Source of the DNA: Parabacteroides timonensis | Lineage (GTDB): Bacteria; Bacteroidota; Bacteroidia; Bacteroidales; Tannerellaceae | Reading direction: 5' to 3' | Assembly (NCBI RefSeq): GCF_900128505.1 | Contig: NZ_LT669941.1 | Location: 1,165,526 to 1,229,525 of the forward strand | DNA: 64,000 nucleotides | In this document: positions 61,706 through 64,000 of the stretch, in pieces | Layout of the letters: each line of letters starts with the position of its first letter | How positions within the stretch are numbered: position 1 is the stretch's first letter | The notes under the pieces: model-generated | The model's database searches: none | The model's input: the letters and a program-made list of their open reading frames with translations, nothing else | Told to the model about the DNA's origin: nothing | Program-made: the position numbers and the translations under genes

Positions 61706-64000
61706 TCACTTGACTTCACGGACACAGCGAACATACCGTGAATAAGCAGCGTTACCGTTATCAAACGTACCTCTGACAATGTTTATCATGCATCGGGCAT
61801 AAGATTTAGTTGAATATACCGAGCTACTCCAATACATATAATCCTCAAATGCACCATCAAAAGCATTAGAGTCGTTTTTATACTTATTTCTAATTGCATA
61901 CAATTCTATTAAAGTAGGTATCCGCCAACCATCCTTTTTTTTCGTACAGTATACTGTTGCCTCAGTATTGTAACCATAATAAGCCTGAGTCGTATCCACC
62001 TCAATAATATAGGTTTCTTCCAGAGTGTAATTTTGGGAGTTCCCTTTATAATCAACATATTCCGCCGATGACACATTTCCTTGATCATAAGCAAAGGGAA
62101 GATAACCAACATCTGGTACTTCAGTCTTCTCATAAAAAGGTCGATCTGCAACAAAAGCATCTACCAGATTTTGATCAATCACAGCCGTATTTTTTATACC
62201 TTTTTCTTGTTTTACTGTAACCGTTTTTGAATGGTTTCCCCCTTTCACTGCGATAATAAACGTTGCAGAACGAGCTTCACCCCAAATATTGGCCTCTGCA
62301 TTAAACGTCAAAGTTTGATCACTCCCTATCGCTACAGAATTTTCAATATCTGATGATATTGCAATACTACTACCATCCTCACGAGTCACAGTCCACGGTA
62401 AACCTTCTGTTCCATTCACAGTTACAAAATCGGAACTCTCCGTATTCGGCAAATCTATCTCACCTTTAGATACAGTAAAAGTTGAACCAGACTGCTTAAT
62501 AGCCACATCCTTTGTTATATTTCCGGCTTTTACCGATATATTACCGGTATTCTCTGTGCTATTCAAATTGAGTTCGCTCGTTTTATATCCAAAATCCTGT
62601 TCGTTACCATCGGTAGTACCGGAAGTTGTACCCGTCAATACCAACCAATCAGGCGAGGTTGCAGAATATAATAATCCAGGAGTCCCCTTAAATGTTAATG
62701 TGCCGCTGGCATCTGCTGTAGCTGCCAATGTGATCGGATCACCGGAAGCAGTCAACTCTGAAGCTTTTTGAGTTACTTTGATATCCTTCGTCAAGCCGGC
62801 ATCTGTTCCGCTGACCGCATTACCGACCTTTACAGTGATTGCCCCCTCACGAGTAGAAGCATCCGGATTAACAGCAGCATCAAAAGTAATCTTCTGGGCT
62901 GTACCGGTTGTTGGAGTTCCCGAAGTCCCACCCGTTAATGAAATCCAACCGTCGGGTGGTACACTGGCTGCCCAATCCAAACCGGGGGTTGCCGTAAACG
63001 AAGACTCGCCACTTCCTCCTTTGGCTGCTATATCGCTCAGCGTAGAACCCGTTACAGTAGCCCCCGACTGTTCTACGGTTATTTCCTGTTTCAAACGAAT
63101 ATAAGCAGGATCACCCACGGATGCCCCGGCTTTCACTATTATCTTTCCGCTGCGCACCTGGGACGATGGATTGACAGCCGTCGCTTTTACTTTCAACGTT
63201 TGCTCACCGTCCGGAGCCTCACTACCCGATGTTGCCGAATTAGAGAAATCCAGCCAACCGTCACCGTTTAAAGCAGCCAGCCATTGCAAGCCTTCAGTTG
63301 CAGTAAAAGTCGATTCTCCTTCCGAATCCGTTACTGCCGCCAACGAAATATCCTTTCCTTTTGTCAGGGTCGAACCGCTTTGAATGACCGTTATTTCCTG
63401 ATCCTCTCCATTTACATCTATATTAAAAGAGACAGATCTCTCTTCCGCTTTCGGATTGGCCTCCACAGCCTTAAAGACGACATTGGCAGGCCCCTGATGT
63501 GTTATGGTTGCCCCCGGCTTGATCTCACTGCCGTCCAACAAGGCTGACAACCAGGGAGGCATATCGAACACCCACTGCTGCCCCGGACGGGCTGTGATCT
63601 GTATCTCTTTTTCACCGCCTTTCTTAGCGGGCATTCTGGTCGAATCGACCTCGATAGGAGGTATCTCACCGACAGTAATACGTTCGTCGGAAACGTCTAT
63701 ACCTATCAAAGTCACATTCATGGTATAGTGGGAATTGCGTACAATATCATAATTGTTCTTGTCGCTACCGGGATAAAACCGGAACGTAACATCTTTATAC
63801 GATACTCCACCCTGCACAGCCTCTCCGGTCAGTTCGATACAGGTTGCATTCGTCACACCCGTTCCGATCTTCTTTTTTTCAACGTCGACTGCATCAGCCT
63901 CGCTGACAGTACCCGCCATATTCTCAGGCAAATACCAGTAAACAGTCGCACCGGAACCACTCGCCGTACCCATATATGTGGTATAACCGATACCATCCGT
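61706..64000 (-). CDS. BACON-repeat surface protein with DUF4906-like domain (N-terminus beyond window)
   Basis: At least 764 residues; the frame is open to the right edge, so the ATG at 63973 is internal. First a DUF4906/fimbrillin-like part (YWYLPENMAGTVSEADAVD, FRFYPGSDKNNYDIVRNSHY), then five BACON-type repeats, each ending with ITVIQSG, ITVEQSG, IKVTQKA, VAIKQSG or VTVKQEK (about 62200-63430), then a DUF1566-like C-terminal domain (CTKKKDGWRIPTLIELYAIR, YSRYVRCVREVK). Probably a fimbrial tip or adhesin-like protein. Confidence 0.82.
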   Translation of the reverse strand, partial: TDGIGYTTYMGTASGSGATVYWYLPENMAGTVSEADAVDVEKKKIGTGVTNATCIELTGEAVQGGVSYKDVTFRFYPGSDKNNYDIVRNSHYTMNVTLIGIDVSDERITVGEIPPIEVDSTRMPAKKGGEKEIQITARPGQQWVFDMPPWLSALLDGSEIKPGATITHQGPANVVFKAVEANPKAEERSVSFNIDVNGEDQEITVIQSGSTLTKGKDISLAAVTDSEGESTFTATEGLQWLAALNGDGWLDFSNSATSGSEAPDGEQTLKVKATAVNPSSQVRSGKIIVKAGASVGDPAYIRLKQEITVEQSGATVTGSTLSDIAAKGGSGESSFTATPGLDWAASVPPDGWISLTGGTSGTPTTGTAQKITFDAAVNPDASTREGAITVKVGNAVSGTDAGLTKDIKVTQKASELTASGDPITLAATADASGTLTFKGTPGLLYSATSPDWLVLTGTTSGTTDGNEQDFGYKTSELNLNSTENTGNISVKAGNITKDVAIKQSGSTFTVSKGEIDLPNTESSDFVTVNGTEGLPWTVTREDGSSIAISSDIENSVAIGSDQTLTFNAEANIWGEARSATFIIAVKGGNHSKTVTVKQEKGIKNTAVIDQNLVDAFVADRPFYEKTEVPDVGYLPFAYDQGNVSSAEYVDYKGNSQNYTLEETYIIEVDTTQAYYGYNTEATVYCTKKKDGWRIPTLIELYAIRNKYKNDSNAFDGAFEDYMYWSSSVYSTKSYARCMINIVRGTFDNGNAAYSRYVRCVREVK

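Overview
The window comes from a Bacteroidales chromosome. Parabacteroides or a close relative fits best, but the species is inferred. The signs are Mfa/FimA-type fimbrial genes with DUF3575 and DUF3868 partners, TAnnTTTG -7 promoter boxes, BfmA/BtgA mobilisation proteins, an Int of the IntDOT kind, and a recR-glycosyltransferase cluster beside tRNA-Asp.

Layout. 1-4.8 kb: a fimbrial locus on the minus strand (DUF3575 protein, DUF3868/OmpA protein, major fimbrillin running off the left edge) with a divergent HTH regulator. 4.9-10.2 kb: small accessory genes (two GNATs, two AraC regulators, a DinB-like protein, an alpha/beta hydrolase) and a decayed nitrilase start. 10.2-22.9 kb: an integrated mobilisable element of about 12.6 kb in the 3' end of tRNA-Lys. 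It is bounded by a 25-bp identical repeat inside a 70-bp near-repeat. It carries a tyrosine integrase, three excisionase-like HTH proteins, a relaxase and BfmA-like pair with a hairpin-rich oriT candidate, a frameshifted RteC-like gene, a small metabolic cargo and a 1245-residue Mrr-type nuclease-NACHT STAND protein next to attL. 23-31.3 kb: a catalytically deleted chloramphenicol acetyltransferase, a giant 2-hydroxyacyl-CoA dehydratase activase with its TetR regulator, a CDF transporter, a methyltransferase and a GNAT. 31.5-38.5 kb: a redox cluster (CMD/cupin protein, AraC, Tat-exported aldo/keto reductase, flavodoxin lipoprotein, second aldo/keto reductase, AraC, HxlR). 38.7-47.4 kb: radical SAM, YdeI-like and ASCH proteins, tRNA-Asp, an aminotransferase, YqgE, the recR operon, and a DUF6132-DoxD-thioredoxin operon. 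47.4-53.5 kb: an OprB-like porin, mgtA, and a block of two duplicated HU-like genes followed by a holin/M15 peptidase/lipoprotein set that looks like a lysis cassette. 53.7-58.7 kb: a hipB-like gene whose hipA partner is cut off after 13 codons by an AT-rich two-gene module, a GHKL ATPase with a PD-(D/E)XK domain plus an AIPR protein with a cold-shock-like tail. 58.8-64 kb: transglutaminase, YdeI-like and membrane proteins, an HU protein and a BACON-repeat surface protein running off the right edge.

The two strongest candidates for an interesting system are the GHKL/PD-(D/E)XK + AIPR pair and the Mrr-NACHT cargo gene. Both are read as anti-phage modules from domain logic, not from any search. 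Regulation is readable in several places: twin TetR palindromes around a promoter, HipB-type operators, and a shared inverted-repeat promoter element upstream of an AraC gene and of a hydrolase 2.9 kb away.
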